Assembly (NCBI GenBank): GCA_902783925.1
Contig: CACZSV010000167.1
Location: 1 to 35,512, forward strand
Direction: 5' to 3'
DNA: 35,512 nt
DNA from: an uncultured Coriobacteriaceae bacterium
GTDB taxonomy: Bacteria; Actinomycetota; Coriobacteriia; Coriobacteriales; QAMH01
A program made the position numbers and the translations under genes. Positions 1-8,372 of this stretch are shown here, one piece after another; position 1 is the first letter of the stretch, and every line of letters begins with the position of its first letter. The notes beneath the pieces are model-generated. The model was not told the DNA's origin. It did not search any database and saw only the letters and a list, made by a program, of their open reading frames with translations.

Positions 1-482
1 TCCTCTTGAGCCCACGCCTGCGCAACATCGGCCGGCTTGGCAACCGTATCTTTCTCGAGCCGCTCTATGCCATCGTCATCGAGCAGGAAGCGCACAGGGT
101 ACACTTCCTTGCGCATGGCGTCTGCCACCACGCCGAGACGTCCGCGCACTCCAGCGCGCCAGCATCTCCAGGCAACGGCATCGATGGTGGAAACGCCGTA
201 CAAGGCGCTTCCGAGCCCGCAGGCAAGGCCTTTTGCGGTTGCAACGCCAATGCGTACGCCGGTGAACGAGCCAGGTCCAAGGCCAACGACAATCGCTTGC
301 ATGTCGCCAATGGAAAGACCGGCTTGCTCCAGCATCTTCTCGACACTCAATAGCAAGACCTGATTTGCCTGCCGTGCGGCAGAAACCTCGACGCTTGCCA
401 GAGTCTGAACCCCAGACTCACCATATTCGCCAATTGCCAGTACCGTTTGTGCGCTGGCAGTATCAAACGCGAGCACTTTCAT
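1..482 (-). CDS. tsaB: TsaB, tRNA t6A biosynthesis protein (3' end beyond window)
   Basis: TsaB is the inactive ASKHA-fold partner that, with TsaD and TsaE, makes the N6-threonylcarbamoyl modification of tRNA A37. The frame starts with ATG at 482 and stays open to the left edge, giving about 160 N-terminal residues. The start MKVLAFDTASAQTVLAIGEY and the motif VVGLGPGSFTGVRIGVA (about residues 67-83) are the ASKHA phosphate-loop-like segments typical of TsaB. It lies 9 bases downstream of the adaptor gene and in the same run as tsaE, which supports the call. The C-terminal part is not visible, so full-length integrity cannot be judged. Confidence 0.93.
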   Translation of the reverse strand, partial: MKVLAFDTASAQTVLAIGEYGESGVQTLASVEVSAARQANQVLLLSVEKMLEQAGLSIGDMQAIVVGLGPGSFTGVRIGVATAKGLACGLGSALYGVSTIDAVAWRCWRAGVRGRLGVVADAMRKEVYPVRFLLDDDGIERLEKDTVAKPADVAQAWAQE

Positions 483-491
483 ACGAACTTC

Positions 492-1412
492 CTATTCGCT
501 CAAGTCGGCGCGAATCGTCGAACCCTCGGCAAGCGCGTCGCTGGTTATAACAAGCTGGCCGTCGTCACCGGTGCCGAGAAGCTGGACCTGATGTCGCTCG
601 ATAGTCGCATTTGTGTATACGACTTCGACAAAATAGCGCCCGTCTCGCTCTAAGACGGCAGCCGCCGGAACGTAGTACACCGTTCCGTAATCGTCGACGT
701 GAATCTGCGTCGTAATCTTCGATCCGACCTGCACTCCCCTTGTATCCCCGAACATTATCATCAAGTTATAGCTCACATGGGAGCTGTCATCGGCATGCGA
801 ACTCGGCGTTTTCGTGTAGTTCATCAGGGTGCCGTCAAGCACGACGCTGCCCCCGGAGCTGAGCTGGCACGTGACCTCGGTTTCTGTACCCATACGGACA
901 TACGGCGCCGAGCCTTCGGGCACCTCGACAATCCCGATGAGGGAATTGAGGTCGGTAATCTGCAGCGCGGCAGCTCCGTTCAAGCTCGCAGCGGTAGCGC
1001 CCGCCGTGACCTTCACATTTGCGATGGTGCCGGCCGATTGAGCCAACACGTCTGTCTGCTTCTTACTCGCGGTAGCATCGGCATTCTCAGCGACGGTGAA
1101 GAGCACCTGCCCCGCAGACACGTAGTCACCATCGTGCACCTGGACCGAAACGACATTTGCCTTGTCGGGAATGAAGACGTCGTTCACGCTGTACGGCTCA
1201 ATACTGCCCGTGCATTCGATGGTATTCGAATAATTGCCGATTGCCAGGCGGGTCGTTGAATATGATGCGCGGGATTTAAGAGCGCCCGTCTGCAACTGGA
1301 AGAGCACGAATGACCCTCCGCCAAGTAAAAGGACCGCTGCAAGCGCCAGCGCGATAATCGCCACACGCATCTGCGCTTTCTCCCTTTTCTGGTTTTGAGA
1401 TTCCCGAGCCAT
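492..1412 (-). CDS. HlyD/RND-type periplasmic adaptor (membrane fusion) protein
   Basis: This 306-residue protein resembles membrane fusion proteins that link an inner-membrane exporter to the outside. A basic N-terminus is followed by one membrane segment (about residues 16-39). Then comes a beta-rich lipoyl-like hairpin region (about 60-150, with VNDVFIPDKANVVSVQVHDG and VLFTVAE) and a beta-barrel/membrane-proximal region (about 190-300, with YYVPAAAVLERDGRYFVEVV). The long alpha-helical hairpin of classical MFPs is very short. No ABC or RND partner lies next to it in the window; its neighbours are a J-domain protein and tsaB. An AGGG ribosome site lies 7 bases before the ATG. The substrate is unknown. 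Confidence 0.72.
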   Translation of the reverse strand: MARESQNQKREKAQMRVAIIALALAAVLLLGGGSFVLFQLQTGALKSRASYSTTRLAIGNYSNTIECTGSIEPYSVNDVFIPDKANVVSVQVHDGDYVSAGQVLFTVAENADATASKKQTDVLAQSAGTIANVKVTAGATAASLNGAAALQITDLNSLIGIVEVPEGSAPYVRMGTETEVTCQLSSGGSVVLDGTLMNYTKTPSSHADDSSHVSYNLMIMFGDTRGVQVGSKITTQIHVDDYGTVYYVPAAAVLERDGRYFVEVVYTNATIERHQVQLLGTGDDGQLVITSDALAEGSTIRADLSE

Positions 1413-1445
1413 GCGCTTGCCCTGTTGTGCGCTGTAGCCGTAGAG

Positions 1446-2249
1446 CTACGTCAGCAGCACGCCCTCTGCCGTGTACGCCTGCGTCTCGGCGCCCTGCGCC
1501 TGCACGTACGACACGACTTGCTGTCCCTGCGATGTGCGCGCTGAACTCGACGAGTTCGATGAACCCGAAGAAGAGCTGTTTGACGAGTTGCCGCTCGAAG
1601 ACGTACCCCCATTCAAAGGCGACGCCTGCTGCTTCTGAGGCGAGCTTGCGTTTCCGAGAAAGAACGCATTGCGCCACACCGAGCATCCCCCAAGGAGCAT
1701 GTTGATGAGCAGATTGATGATGAGAATGGTTATCACCCAGCGCAGGCAGCCATTTGCCGTCGAGCGCGTTTGCTCATGCTGCTCGCGACGCTGCTGCTCG
1801 CGCTGTTGGCGAGCGCTCTCGGACTCTGCCGATTGCTGCCAGGCGCGAAACATCTCCTCGAATGGGTCGTAGTATTGGCCGCCCTGGCCCTGCTGGCCGC
1901 CTTGCCCCTGCTGCGTATAGCCGCCAAAAGGCCCGTAATACCAACCGCCCTGGCCTTGCTGGTAATAACCGCCCTGCCCCGTGCCGGTATTTCCGCCGAA
2001 TGGGTTCGACGTCGGACCCTGCTGCCCTGTGTACGGGGAGCCCTGTCGTGCACGAGGCCCATATGGCGTGCCATTCATAATCGAATCGTACGCTGCGTTG
2101 ATTTCGGCCATCTTCTTTGCAGCCGTCTCGTCACCCGGATTGAGATCCGGGTGGTATTTTTTTGCAAGCTTGCGATATGCCTTGGTCGCTTCGTCCTTCG
2201 AAGCGCCGGGGCTCAGACCAAGTACGCTATATGGATCCGTTTGTGGCAT
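1446..2249 (-). CDS. Membrane-anchored J-domain protein
   Basis: The N-terminal J domain (residues about 5-60) carries the invariant HPD tripeptide at 33-35, which stimulates the ATPase of an Hsp70 partner. It lacks the zinc-finger and C-terminal substrate domains of true DnaJ. It continues with a Gly/Gln-rich stretch of repeated QGQGG units (about 75-130) and a charged Glu/Arg/Gln segment. A hydrophobic segment follows (about 168-188, WVITILIINLLINMLLGG), then a Ser/Asn-rich tail. With the J domain before a single membrane segment it probably faces the cytosol. It therefore looks like a type III, membrane-tethered co-chaperone of unknown client. It is 267 residues long and ends 33 bases before the adaptor gene. 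Confidence 0.8.
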   Translation of the reverse strand: MPQTDPYSVLGLSPGASKDEATKAYRKLAKKYHPDLNPGDETAAKKMAEINAAYDSIMNGTPYGPRARQGSPYTGQQGPTSNPFGGNTGTGQGGYYQQGQGGWYYGPFGGYTQQGQGGQQGQGGQYYDPFEEMFRAWQQSAESESARQQREQQRREQHEQTRSTANGCLRWVITILIINLLINMLLGGCSVWRNAFFLGNASSPQKQQASPLNGGTSSSGNSSNSSSSGSSNSSSSARTSQGQQVVSYVQAQGAETQAYTAEGVLLT

Positions 2250-2318
2250 AGTGGGGCTATCTTACCCTGAATTCATGGATTTTCGAATGAGCTGCGCCCT
2301 CAGTTTGGCAACGGTTGC

Positions 2319-2786
2319 TCATAGTTCCGTCGATTGAAATGCTTCTTCCAGCTCCAGGCCCCGCGAGCCCCTGCCGTGAAGGCTAACGTCTCGCTCGCCG
2401 TTTTCCAGAATGCGGATGGTGATATCGAAACGATCCTCCGGAAGAGCATGCTCGAACTTGTCGCCCCATTCGATGAGGCTCACGCCGCCGCTTTCGAGCA
2501 GACCGTAGAAATCTATATCCGCAAGCTCGCTTTCCTGTTCCAATCGATACAAATCAAAATGAAGCAAGGGCAGCTCGTCGCCCACGTATTCGAACAGGAT
2601 ATTGAATGTCGGGCTTGTTACGTCATCATCGACGCCAAGCCCTTCTGCGTACCCCTTGGCAAACTGGGTTTTACCAGCACCCAGGTCTCCATTTAACACA
2701 ATGCAATCGTCTGGTTTCGCAAACTGAGCGAGCTCTCGCCCCAGACGCATCATCTCTTCGGCTGTGCTACATCGACTGTGAATCAA
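2319..2786 (-). CDS. tsaE: TsaE, ATPase of the t6A biosynthesis complex
   Basis: TsaE is the small P-loop ATPase that resets the TsaB-TsaD complex during t6A synthesis. The 155-residue protein has a Walker A motif GDLGAGKT (33-40), a switch-like TSPTF (57-61), HFDLYRL (76-82) and SLIEWGDK, all family hallmarks at the normal length. The start is TTG at 2786, with a strong AAGGAGG ten bases upstream and no better ATG. It follows the uracil-DNA glycosylase gene by 19 bases. tsaB lies two genes further on, so both t6A factors share this gene run. Confidence 0.95.
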   Translation of the reverse strand: MIHSRCSTAEEMMRLGRELAQFAKPDDCIVLNGDLGAGKTQFAKGYAEGLGVDDDVTSPTFNILFEYVGDELPLLHFDLYRLEQESELADIDFYGLLESGGVSLIEWGDKFEHALPEDRFDITIRILENGERDVSLHGRGSRGLELEEAFQSTEL

Positions 2787-2805
2787 TCAGATTTCGCCTC
2801 CTTGG

Positions 2806-3405
2806 CTACATGTTTTCATGTTCGCGGCGCTCGTCCGCATCAAGAAGCGCTCGAATCAGGTCGAAGTCTGCTTCGAGGGCGCTGATCTTGCTGCGGTCGT
2901 ATATCGCTGCCGCGGGGTGGAACGTTGGTATAACACGAAACGGCCCCGTTGTCCTCACTTGTCCTCTCAAGCGTGTGATACCCGTGGTGGTTTGCAGTAC
3001 GAACTTCGTTGAGAAGTTGCCCATGGTGACCAAAACCGTGGGGTGCACGGCCTTGATTTGCTCGCGCAACCAAGGCGTGCATGCCTCGATCTCTTCCGGA
3101 CGCGGATCGCGGTTTCTGGGTGGCCGGCACTTGAGAATATTGGCGATATAGATGTCCTCGCGCTTGAGCCCTATGCGCTCGAGCAATTGGCTGAGCAAGT
3201 TGCCAGCAGCTCCTACAAACGGTTTTCCCTGCAAATCCTCGTTCTTGCCAGGCGCCTCTCCAATGAACATCACCTTGGCACGTGGGTTTCCCGCGCCCGG
3301 AACGACATTGGTGCGCGTGTCGCCCAGGATGCATTTATGGCATTCGTACACGCCGGAAAGCGCGTCGTCGAGACTACGATATATGCTGTCGTCCAGTTCA
3401 CTCAT
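2806..3405 (-). CDS. Family 4 uracil-DNA glycosylase with [4Fe-4S] cluster
   Basis: This enzyme removes uracil from DNA to start base excision repair. The 199-residue protein shows all family-4 features: cluster-ligand cysteines C22, C25, C93 and C109; catalytic motif GEAPGKNED (49-57); the KPFVGAAGNLL loop; and the C-terminal HPAA motif (163-166). It sits 14 bases after the alanine-racemase homologue and 19 bases before tsaE. That placement is compatible with one operon running from glmS to tsaE. No key residue is missing. Confidence 0.93.
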   Translation of the reverse strand: MSELDDSIYRSLDDALSGVYECHKCILGDTRTNVVPGAGNPRAKVMFIGEAPGKNEDLQGKPFVGAAGNLLSQLLERIGLKREDIYIANILKCRPPRNRDPRPEEIEACTPWLREQIKAVHPTVLVTMGNFSTKFVLQTTTGITRLRGQVRTTGPFRVIPTFHPAAAIYDRSKISALEADFDLIRALLDADERREHENM

Positions 3406-3419
3406 GGTTTCTTGGTTCC

Positions 3420-4685
3420 CTACACGTAGATTCGCGGAAGACGCTGGCCAAAAGCGCAGAGCATTTCATGGTGCGGCGTCTCGAGCTCGTCAGCCATCAT
3501 ATCGATGCTAATCTCCAGGTCGCCCTGTCGCCCGACAATCACGACCTCGTCTCCGACTTCGACCCCTTTTGCAAACGCCCCCGTCGAATAGCTCAGCGGT
3601 ATCTCTATCATCATCTGATCCATGCAAATAGCCCCGATTTGCTGGCATGGGTTGCCGTGGCACAGCACCTTCATACGACCAGAGAGCTGGTATCGCACGC
3701 CATCGGCATAGCCAAGGGGAAGCACGGCAACCTGCACGGGCTTTGCAACCCGATATGAAAACCCGAACGAAACACCCTCGCCCATCTGCGGTTCTTGCAC
3801 ATACGCAACCTGAGCTTTCACCGACATCGCAGGGCGCAGGTCATCGCGGTCCCGCAGCGAAGGCGCTGGCGTGATCCCGTACATAGCCGCGCCAATGCGT
3901 ACCATATCGAAGTGCGATTCGGGAAAACGCATGGCCGCTGCGGAATTCGCGCAATGGACTAAGCCAGTTTTCAAGCGCGCGTTTTCAAGCTGCCTGAGCG
4001 CATCACGAAAACGTGAGAGCTGCTTTTGGAATTCCCAATCGCTCACATCGTCTGCCGTTGCAAAATGCGTGAACACGCCCGCGCACTCAAGACCGCGATG
4101 AAAATTGATGGACTCCATGAAGTCGACAGCATCGAGATAGAACACGCCGATGCGGTTCATGCCCGTATCTATGGCGAGATGATACTTCGCGACCATACCA
4201 TGTAGGTCGGCCTCTTCGCCCAATGCAAGCGCAAAGTCCCTCGTAGTCACCGTTGGCATAACATTGAAGGCGAGCAATTGCGGGATGGTCCGCATGGGGG
4301 GCTGCGACAATACGAGAACCGGTGCCTCGATATCGGCTTCGCGCAGCTCGATTGCTTCCTCGACGGTGGACACGCCAAGACAATCGGCGCCATTTTCAAG
4401 TGCAACCTTGGCAACTCGCACAGCGCCATGCCCATATGCATCTGCACTGACCACGGCCATGAGCTGGCGGTTCATTCCAATACGCTTGCGAATGATGCGG
4501 AGATTATGGGCAATGGCTCCAAGATCGATTTCGACCCAGGCGCCTCGCGGCACATCGGCATGCGTGTACGGGCCGCCAATCTTGCAATCGTCGCGATTTA
4601 TGCTCTTGACCTGGGCCCTGTCGCTCGAAAACACTCCCTCGACATGAGGGTTCGCACCAAAATAGTTAACCTCGTTTGCGCTCAC
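3420..4685 (-). CDS. alr: Alanine racemase homologue lacking both catalytic bases
   Basis: The 421-residue protein has the complete alanine racemase fold: the N-terminal barrel begins at WVEIDLGAIAHNL (50-62) and the C-terminal domain ends with QRLPRIY. Normal Alr makes D-alanine for peptidoglycan using a PLP-bound lysine and a tyrosine as opposing bases. Here the lysine of the AVVKADAYGHG motif is Ser80 (AVVSADAYGHG, codon AGT). The tyrosine of VSYG is Phe307 (VSFGFSY, codon TTC). The lysine that is carbamylated in the Geobacillus enzyme is Ala171. Other pocket residues remain: Tyr84, Arg178 in DTGMNRIG, His207, Asn247-Ser248, Arg263 and CMDQ (354-357). It has about 46 extra N-terminal residues. 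The GTG start overlaps the nnrD stop by four bases (GTGA). The fold is certain; racemase activity is doubtful. Confidence 0.9.
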   Translation of the reverse strand: MSANEVNYFGANPHVEGVFSSDRAQVKSINRDDCKIGGPYTHADVPRGAWVEIDLGAIAHNLRIIRKRIGMNRQLMAVVSADAYGHGAVRVAKVALENGADCLGVSTVEEAIELREADIEAPVLVLSQPPMRTIPQLLAFNVMPTVTTRDFALALGEEADLHGMVAKYHLAIDTGMNRIGVFYLDAVDFMESINFHRGLECAGVFTHFATADDVSDWEFQKQLSRFRDALRQLENARLKTGLVHCANSAAAMRFPESHFDMVRIGAAMYGITPAPSLRDRDDLRPAMSVKAQVAYVQEPQMGEGVSFGFSYRVAKPVQVAVLPLGYADGVRYQLSGRMKVLCHGNPCQQIGAICMDQMMIEIPLSYSTGAFAKGVEVGDEVVIVGRQGDLEISIDMMADELETPHHEMLCAFGQRLPRIYV

Positions 4686-5581
4686 GAGTCCTGGTTCGCC
4701 TCCATGGTTAAAAACGCCGGACCGATGTAGCTGATTATATCCTCAGGCATGACAGCATGAATACCCAATTTGCCAAGAGCGAGCTTGCCTGCGTTCGCGT
4801 GTATCTGAGTTCCAAGCGATGCCGCGTCCAACGCGTCGAGCCCCTGTGCCAGAAGCGCAGCGATTATTCCCGCAAGCACATCTCCTGTCCCAGCCTTTGC
4901 GAGCTCGGGTCCACCGGAATTCATGACATTCGTCCTGCCGTCCGCGGCAACGATGAGTGTCTCGGGGCCTTTGAGCACTACCGTGGCGTTAAACATGCTC
5001 GCAAGTTCGCGTGCGTCCTCGTATCTGCTGATCAAAGGACGTCCGAGTAGACGGGCAGCTTCGCCTTCATGGGGCGTTAGCACACACTCTGCCCGACATG
5101 CCCCTGTAAACATGTCTGGCTGCGCCGCGATGATATTCAATGCGTCCGCATCGCACACGAGCGGCCTATCCTGAAAACCCGGGCATGAAAGCAGAGCTTC
5201 GAGAAAGCTCGCCACGTCGTGTGATGTGCCCATGCCGGGACCCACGAGCAAAGCCCCGCTCTTCTTCAGAGCATCACGCACTTGTTCGAACGAACGAGCG
5301 CAAAAACACCCTTCCTCGTTTTGAATACACGCGCTCACGGGAATCGAGACTAGATGCGAGCGCGCGCTTTGGGCGGCATCGTTCGGCGCCACCAAGCGCA
5401 CGTAACCTGCCCCGCTACGTACAGCAGCCATGCTGGCAAGGATGGGAGCCCCCGGATACTGGGCGCAGCCGCCAACAACGCCGAGCGTTCCGCGCGAGTA
5501 TTTGTTTGCATGCGCGCTTACATGCGGAATAAGCTGTGCGCAAAATTGATCATCAAGCGTGCGGATATCCTGCTCATTCAT
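4682..5581 (-). CDS. nnrD: ADP-dependent (S)-NAD(P)H-hydrate dehydratase
   Basis: NnrD repairs hydrated NADH and NADPH, using ADP (ATP in eukaryotes) to remove water. The 299-residue protein has the YjeF C-terminal-domain motifs: KYSRGTLGVVGG (27-38), VGPGMG (113-118), LTPHEGEAARL (168-178) and the nucleotide-binding KAGTGDVLAGIIAAL (229-243), with Asp234 as the likely catalytic residue. It is a stand-alone dehydratase: the NnrE epimerase domain, often fused at the N-terminus, is absent and not elsewhere in the window. Its start overlaps acpS by eight bases and its stop overlaps the racemase homologue by four. Association with acpS and alr is a common gene order. Confidence 0.92.
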   Translation of the reverse strand: MNEQDIRTLDDQFCAQLIPHVSAHANKYSRGTLGVVGGCAQYPGAPILASMAAVRSGAGYVRLVAPNDAAQSARSHLVSIPVSACIQNEEGCFCARSFEQVRDALKKSGALLVGPGMGTSHDVASFLEALLSCPGFQDRPLVCDADALNIIAAQPDMFTGACRAECVLTPHEGEAARLLGRPLISRYEDARELASMFNATVVLKGPETLIVAADGRTNVMNSGGPELAKAGTGDVLAGIIAALLAQGLDALDAASLGTQIHANAGKLALGKLGIHAVMPEDIISYIGPAFLTMEANQDS

Positions 5582-6143
5582 CGCTACCGTCCGAGCCGTC
5601 AGACTGTTCCTGCTCTTGCTCGAGATCGTCGAGCATGCTGCGGAGTTCCTTGAAACGAGCTGCGATTTCCTGTGCAGGAGTTGTCTTTTCCTCGACGCGT
5701 GGTCTGGAAACCTGTGTTATGGCGATCGCATTGGCAACAGCGGTATTGTGCGTACGGCTCAACGAGAGCGGAAGCTCGATGACGCCAAGCTCCTCGGCAA
5801 TCTCCTTTGCCCGTCCATGGAGCACGGTCAGCGGCTTGCCATTTTCGTCATGGGCGACCTCGACGTCCGTAAACCCAATACCAGAAGAAAACCCCGTGCC
5901 CAAAGCCTTGAGAACGGCCTCCTTTGCCGCAAAGTGCGTGGCAAAATGAACGGCCGGGCGATGACGCGCCTCGCAATACGCCCGTTCTTCTGCTGAGAAC
6001 ACCCGCATGGCAAAGCTGGGCGTACGGGCGAGGATCTTCTCCATCCGCTCGATTTCGACTATATCGACACCGAGACCCGTCGAGGGGCTCATGTGCGTTG
6101 CGTCTGGGAAAACCTCGGGTATGGCATCTGCTTGCTCGGCCAT
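5574..6143 (-). CDS. acpS: Holo-[acyl-carrier-protein] synthase
   Basis: AcpS transfers phosphopantetheine from CoA to the serine of acyl carrier protein. The core (residues 22-147) has GLGVDIVEIERM with metal ligand Asp27, FAAKEAVLKALGTGF with Glu75, and LSRTHNTAVANAIAI near the end. The chosen ATG at 6143 overlaps the glmS stop as TAATG, with GGTGG just upstream; the frame is open further upstream but would run inside glmS. At 189 residues it is longer than the usual 120-130. There are about 20 extra N-terminal residues, with a second possible start at Met18. An acidic Glu/Gln/Asp/Ser-rich tail follows residue 150 and could form a coiled coil; its role is unknown. Confidence 0.93.
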   Translation of the reverse strand: MAEQADAIPEVFPDATHMSPSTGLGVDIVEIERMEKILARTPSFAMRVFSAEERAYCEARHRPAVHFATHFAAKEAVLKALGTGFSSGIGFTDVEVAHDENGKPLTVLHGRAKEIAEELGVIELPLSLSRTHNTAVANAIAITQVSRPRVEEKTTPAQEIAARFKELRSMLDDLEQEQEQSDGSDGSDE

Positions 6144-7972
6144 TATTCCACCGTCACCGACTTGGCGAGATTTCGCGGGTGATCGACATCGCAGCCACGT
6201 TCGACGGCAGCATAGCGTGCGAGCAGCTGGAGCGGAACGCTTGCCGTGATGGCAGAGCACCAGTCGCGCACAGGCGGAATGTACAGCACGTAATCGGCAA
6301 TATCCTCTATATCAGTATCGCCTTCTGTCGCAACAGCGACAACGTGGGCACCACGCGCGAGTATCTCTTGCACGTTGCTGAGCGTCTGCATACGCGTCGG
6401 GGAATCCGTAACAACGGCTACAACCGGGACTTCCTCGTCAATGAGCGCGATAGGGCCGTGCTTGAGCTCACCTGCCGCGTACGCCTCTGCATGCAGATAA
6501 CTGATTTCCTTTAATTTGAGAGCGCCCTCGTTGCACACCGTAGCACCGATGCCGCGCCCAACGTACATAACCGAATGCGCTTTGGCTATCATCTTGGCCG
6601 CCTGCTCGATCACATCGGTGTCTTGCAGAATATCTTCGATTTGGGCAGGCGTTTCACGCAGCTCGTAATACAGCGATTTGACCTGACGCGTCGTGAGACG
6701 CCCCTTTTTCTGCCCAAGGAACATCGCGATGAGCATCAGGCACGCAATCTGCGCGAGGAACGACTTTGTCGCGGCAACGGAAATCTCCATATTGGCTTTC
6801 ACATAGAGCGTGCCGTCGGACTCGCGCGTGATACGGCTGCCCACGCAGTTCGTGATGGCAAAGACACGTGCGCCCTTCGAGCGCGCGATACGTACCGCCG
6901 CAAGAGTGTCTGCCGTCTCGCCAGACTGCGAGATCGCGATGACGAGCGTCGATGATGAGACGATGGGATTGCGATAGCGGAACTCGCTTGCAACCTCGAC
7001 CGTCGTGGGGATACGAGCCCATCGCTCGATGAGTTCGCGGGCAACGAGGCCAGCATGATAGCTCGTTCCGCATCCGATGATGTACACGTTGTCGATGGCG
7101 TCGATATCGTCGTCATCGAGCGTGAGATCATCGAGCAGTACGCGGCCATTCTTCACAGCGCCGCTGATTGTATCGCGCACTGCACGGGGCTGTTCGTGGA
7201 TTTCCTTGAGCATGAAGTCGGGAAAACCGGCACGTTCCGCGTTCTCGGCATCCCAGTCGATATGCGTGAACTCGGGTTCGATTATCTTGCCATTTTCGTT
7301 GAAGAACTCGATGTTGCCCGGTGTGAGAAGCGCATATTGCCTGTCTTCAAGAAAGACGACGTCGCGCGTGTACTCTAAAATGGCGACGATATCGCTTGCA
7401 ACAAGCGCCGCATCGCCGTCATCGGAGCTGCCCACGACGATGGGACTGTCTTTGCGCGTAACGGCGATGACACCCGGATGATCGGCATGCATGACGGCAA
7501 GACCATAGGCGCCCTGGAGGCGCTCGCATGCGCGCATAAGCGCAGCAATCAAATCGCCGTCGTAGTATTTCTCGACCAGATGGGCGACGATCTCCGTATC
7601 GGTATCGCTTTTGAACACGTGTCCTTCGGCTTGAAGCTGGTCGCGCAGCTGTACAAAGTTTTCGATGATGCCGTTATGGACGATGCTAATCTTTCCGGAG
7701 CAATCGGAATGAGGATGGGCGTTCGCCTCGCTCGGCCTTCCATGCGTCGCCCAGCGCGTGTGACCGATACCGCAGGCAGAGGCCACCTTCCACGATTCAA
7801 CAGCCTGAGCGAGTTCGTCGACCTTGCCAACACGGCGTACCGTGCGGATTCTCTCGCCATCAGAAAGTGCTATGCCCGATGAGTCATAACCGCGATATTC
7901 GAGCCTGCGAAGGCCGTCTACAAGAATATCCCGAGCGGCCTGCGAGCCGGTGTAGCCAACAATTCCACACAT
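6143..7972 (-). CDS. glmS: Glutamine--fructose-6-phosphate aminotransferase (isomerizing)
   Basis: GlmS makes glucosamine-6-phosphate from fructose-6-phosphate and glutamine, the entry to UDP-GlcNAc and peptidoglycan. The 609-residue protein starts MCGIVGYTG, so Cys2 becomes the N-terminal nucleophile of the class II amidotransferase domain. That domain includes YRGYDSSGIA, HTRWATHG and a histidine-asparagine-glycine motif (HNGIIENF). Two SIS sugar-isomerase domains follow (about 285-420 and 455-590, with CGTSYHAG, SQSGETADT and ELKHGPIAL). It ends with HPRNLAKSVTVE, whose lysine belongs to the sugar site. It leads the operon and has its own promoter at 8024-8052. The short leader shows no room for a glmS ribozyme. 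Confidence 0.98.
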   Translation of the reverse strand: MCGIVGYTGSQAARDILVDGLRRLEYRGYDSSGIALSDGERIRTVRRVGKVDELAQAVESWKVASACGIGHTRWATHGRPSEANAHPHSDCSGKISIVHNGIIENFVQLRDQLQAEGHVFKSDTDTEIVAHLVEKYYDGDLIAALMRACERLQGAYGLAVMHADHPGVIAVTRKDSPIVVGSSDDGDAALVASDIVAILEYTRDVVFLEDRQYALLTPGNIEFFNENGKIIEPEFTHIDWDAENAERAGFPDFMLKEIHEQPRAVRDTISGAVKNGRVLLDDLTLDDDDIDAIDNVYIIGCGTSYHAGLVARELIERWARIPTTVEVASEFRYRNPIVSSSTLVIAISQSGETADTLAAVRIARSKGARVFAITNCVGSRITRESDGTLYVKANMEISVAATKSFLAQIACLMLIAMFLGQKKGRLTTRQVKSLYYELRETPAQIEDILQDTDVIEQAAKMIAKAHSVMYVGRGIGATVCNEGALKLKEISYLHAEAYAAGELKHGPIALIDEEVPVVAVVTDSPTRMQTLSNVQEILARGAHVVAVATEGDTDIEDIADYVLYIPPVRDWCSAITASVPLQLLARYAAVERGCDVDHPRNLAKSVTVE

Positions 7973-8023
7973 AGTATGTATCAGAACCTTTCGAAAGCAT
8001 GGTTTCGATGAAGCATTGCGAAA

Positions 8024-8052
8024 ATTCTAACAGAGCTCTATTTGCTTCACAA
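8024..8052 (-). promoter_or_regulatory. Sigma-70-type promoter for glmS
   Basis: On the minus strand TTGTGA (8047-8052) and TAGAAT (8024-8029) are separated by exactly 17 bases. Transcription would start about 45 bases before the glmS ATG. The -35 element abuts the T-tract of the rpmA terminator, so the ribosomal operon ends directly where the glmS operon begins. Confidence 0.6.
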
Positions 8053-8085
8053 AAAAAGTCCCGCCCTCGATGGAGCGGGACTTTT
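8051..8085 (-). terminator. Intrinsic terminator of rplU-rpmA
   Basis: On the minus strand AAAAGTCCCGC and GCGGGACTTTT form an 11-pair stem around a 10-base loop, and the transcript runs into seven T residues. It lies 20 bases after the rpmA stop codon. The A-tract on the other side would also allow termination from the plus strand. Confidence 0.9.
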
Positions 8086-8105
8086 CACTCGATGTGGTGC
8101 AGGAT

Positions 8106-8357
8106 TTACGCTTGCGGAATAACGTGAATCCTACGCTTGGTGCCACGCGTGTACTTGACCGTGCCGGGAACCATCGCAAAAAGCGTATCGTCCTTGCCAC
8201 GTCCAACGTTTTCGCCGGGATGGAAGTGCGTTCCACGCTGGCGGACGAGGATTTCGCCCGCGTTTACGGTCTGCCCTGCAAAGCGCTTGCAGCCAAGGCG
8301 CTGAGCGTGGGAATCGCGTCCGTTACGGCTAGAGCCGAGGCCTTTCTTGTGTGCCAT
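8106..8357 (-). CDS. rpmA: 50S ribosomal protein L27 (bL27)
   Basis: bL27 sits near the peptidyl-transferase centre, with its N-terminal tail reaching the tRNA ends. The 83-residue sequence begins MAHKKGLGSSRNGRDS and contains the conserved LGCKRFAGQTVNAGEILVRQ and RGTHFHPGENVGRGKDDTLF segments. It starts directly at the mature AHKKG, with no cleavable N-terminal extension of the Firmicutes type. It follows rplU by 15 bases and is followed by a strong terminator. Confidence 0.98.
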   Translation of the reverse strand: MAHKKGLGSSRNGRDSHAQRLGCKRFAGQTVNAGEILVRQRGTHFHPGENVGRGKDDTLFAMVPGTVKYTRGTKRRIHVIPQA

Positions 8358-8372
8358 ACGTCTTCAGCCTCC

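Noticed and set aside
6144..6260. Longer acpS reading frame starting inside glmS
   Set aside because: The extra 39 residues are Arg/Cys-rich shadow of glmS, and the TAATG junction with a ribosome site at 6143 is a far better start.
7973..8023. glmS ribozyme/riboswitch
   Set aside because: The promoter fit leaves only about 45 bases of leader, too short for the roughly 150-base ribozyme core, and no such structure is seen.
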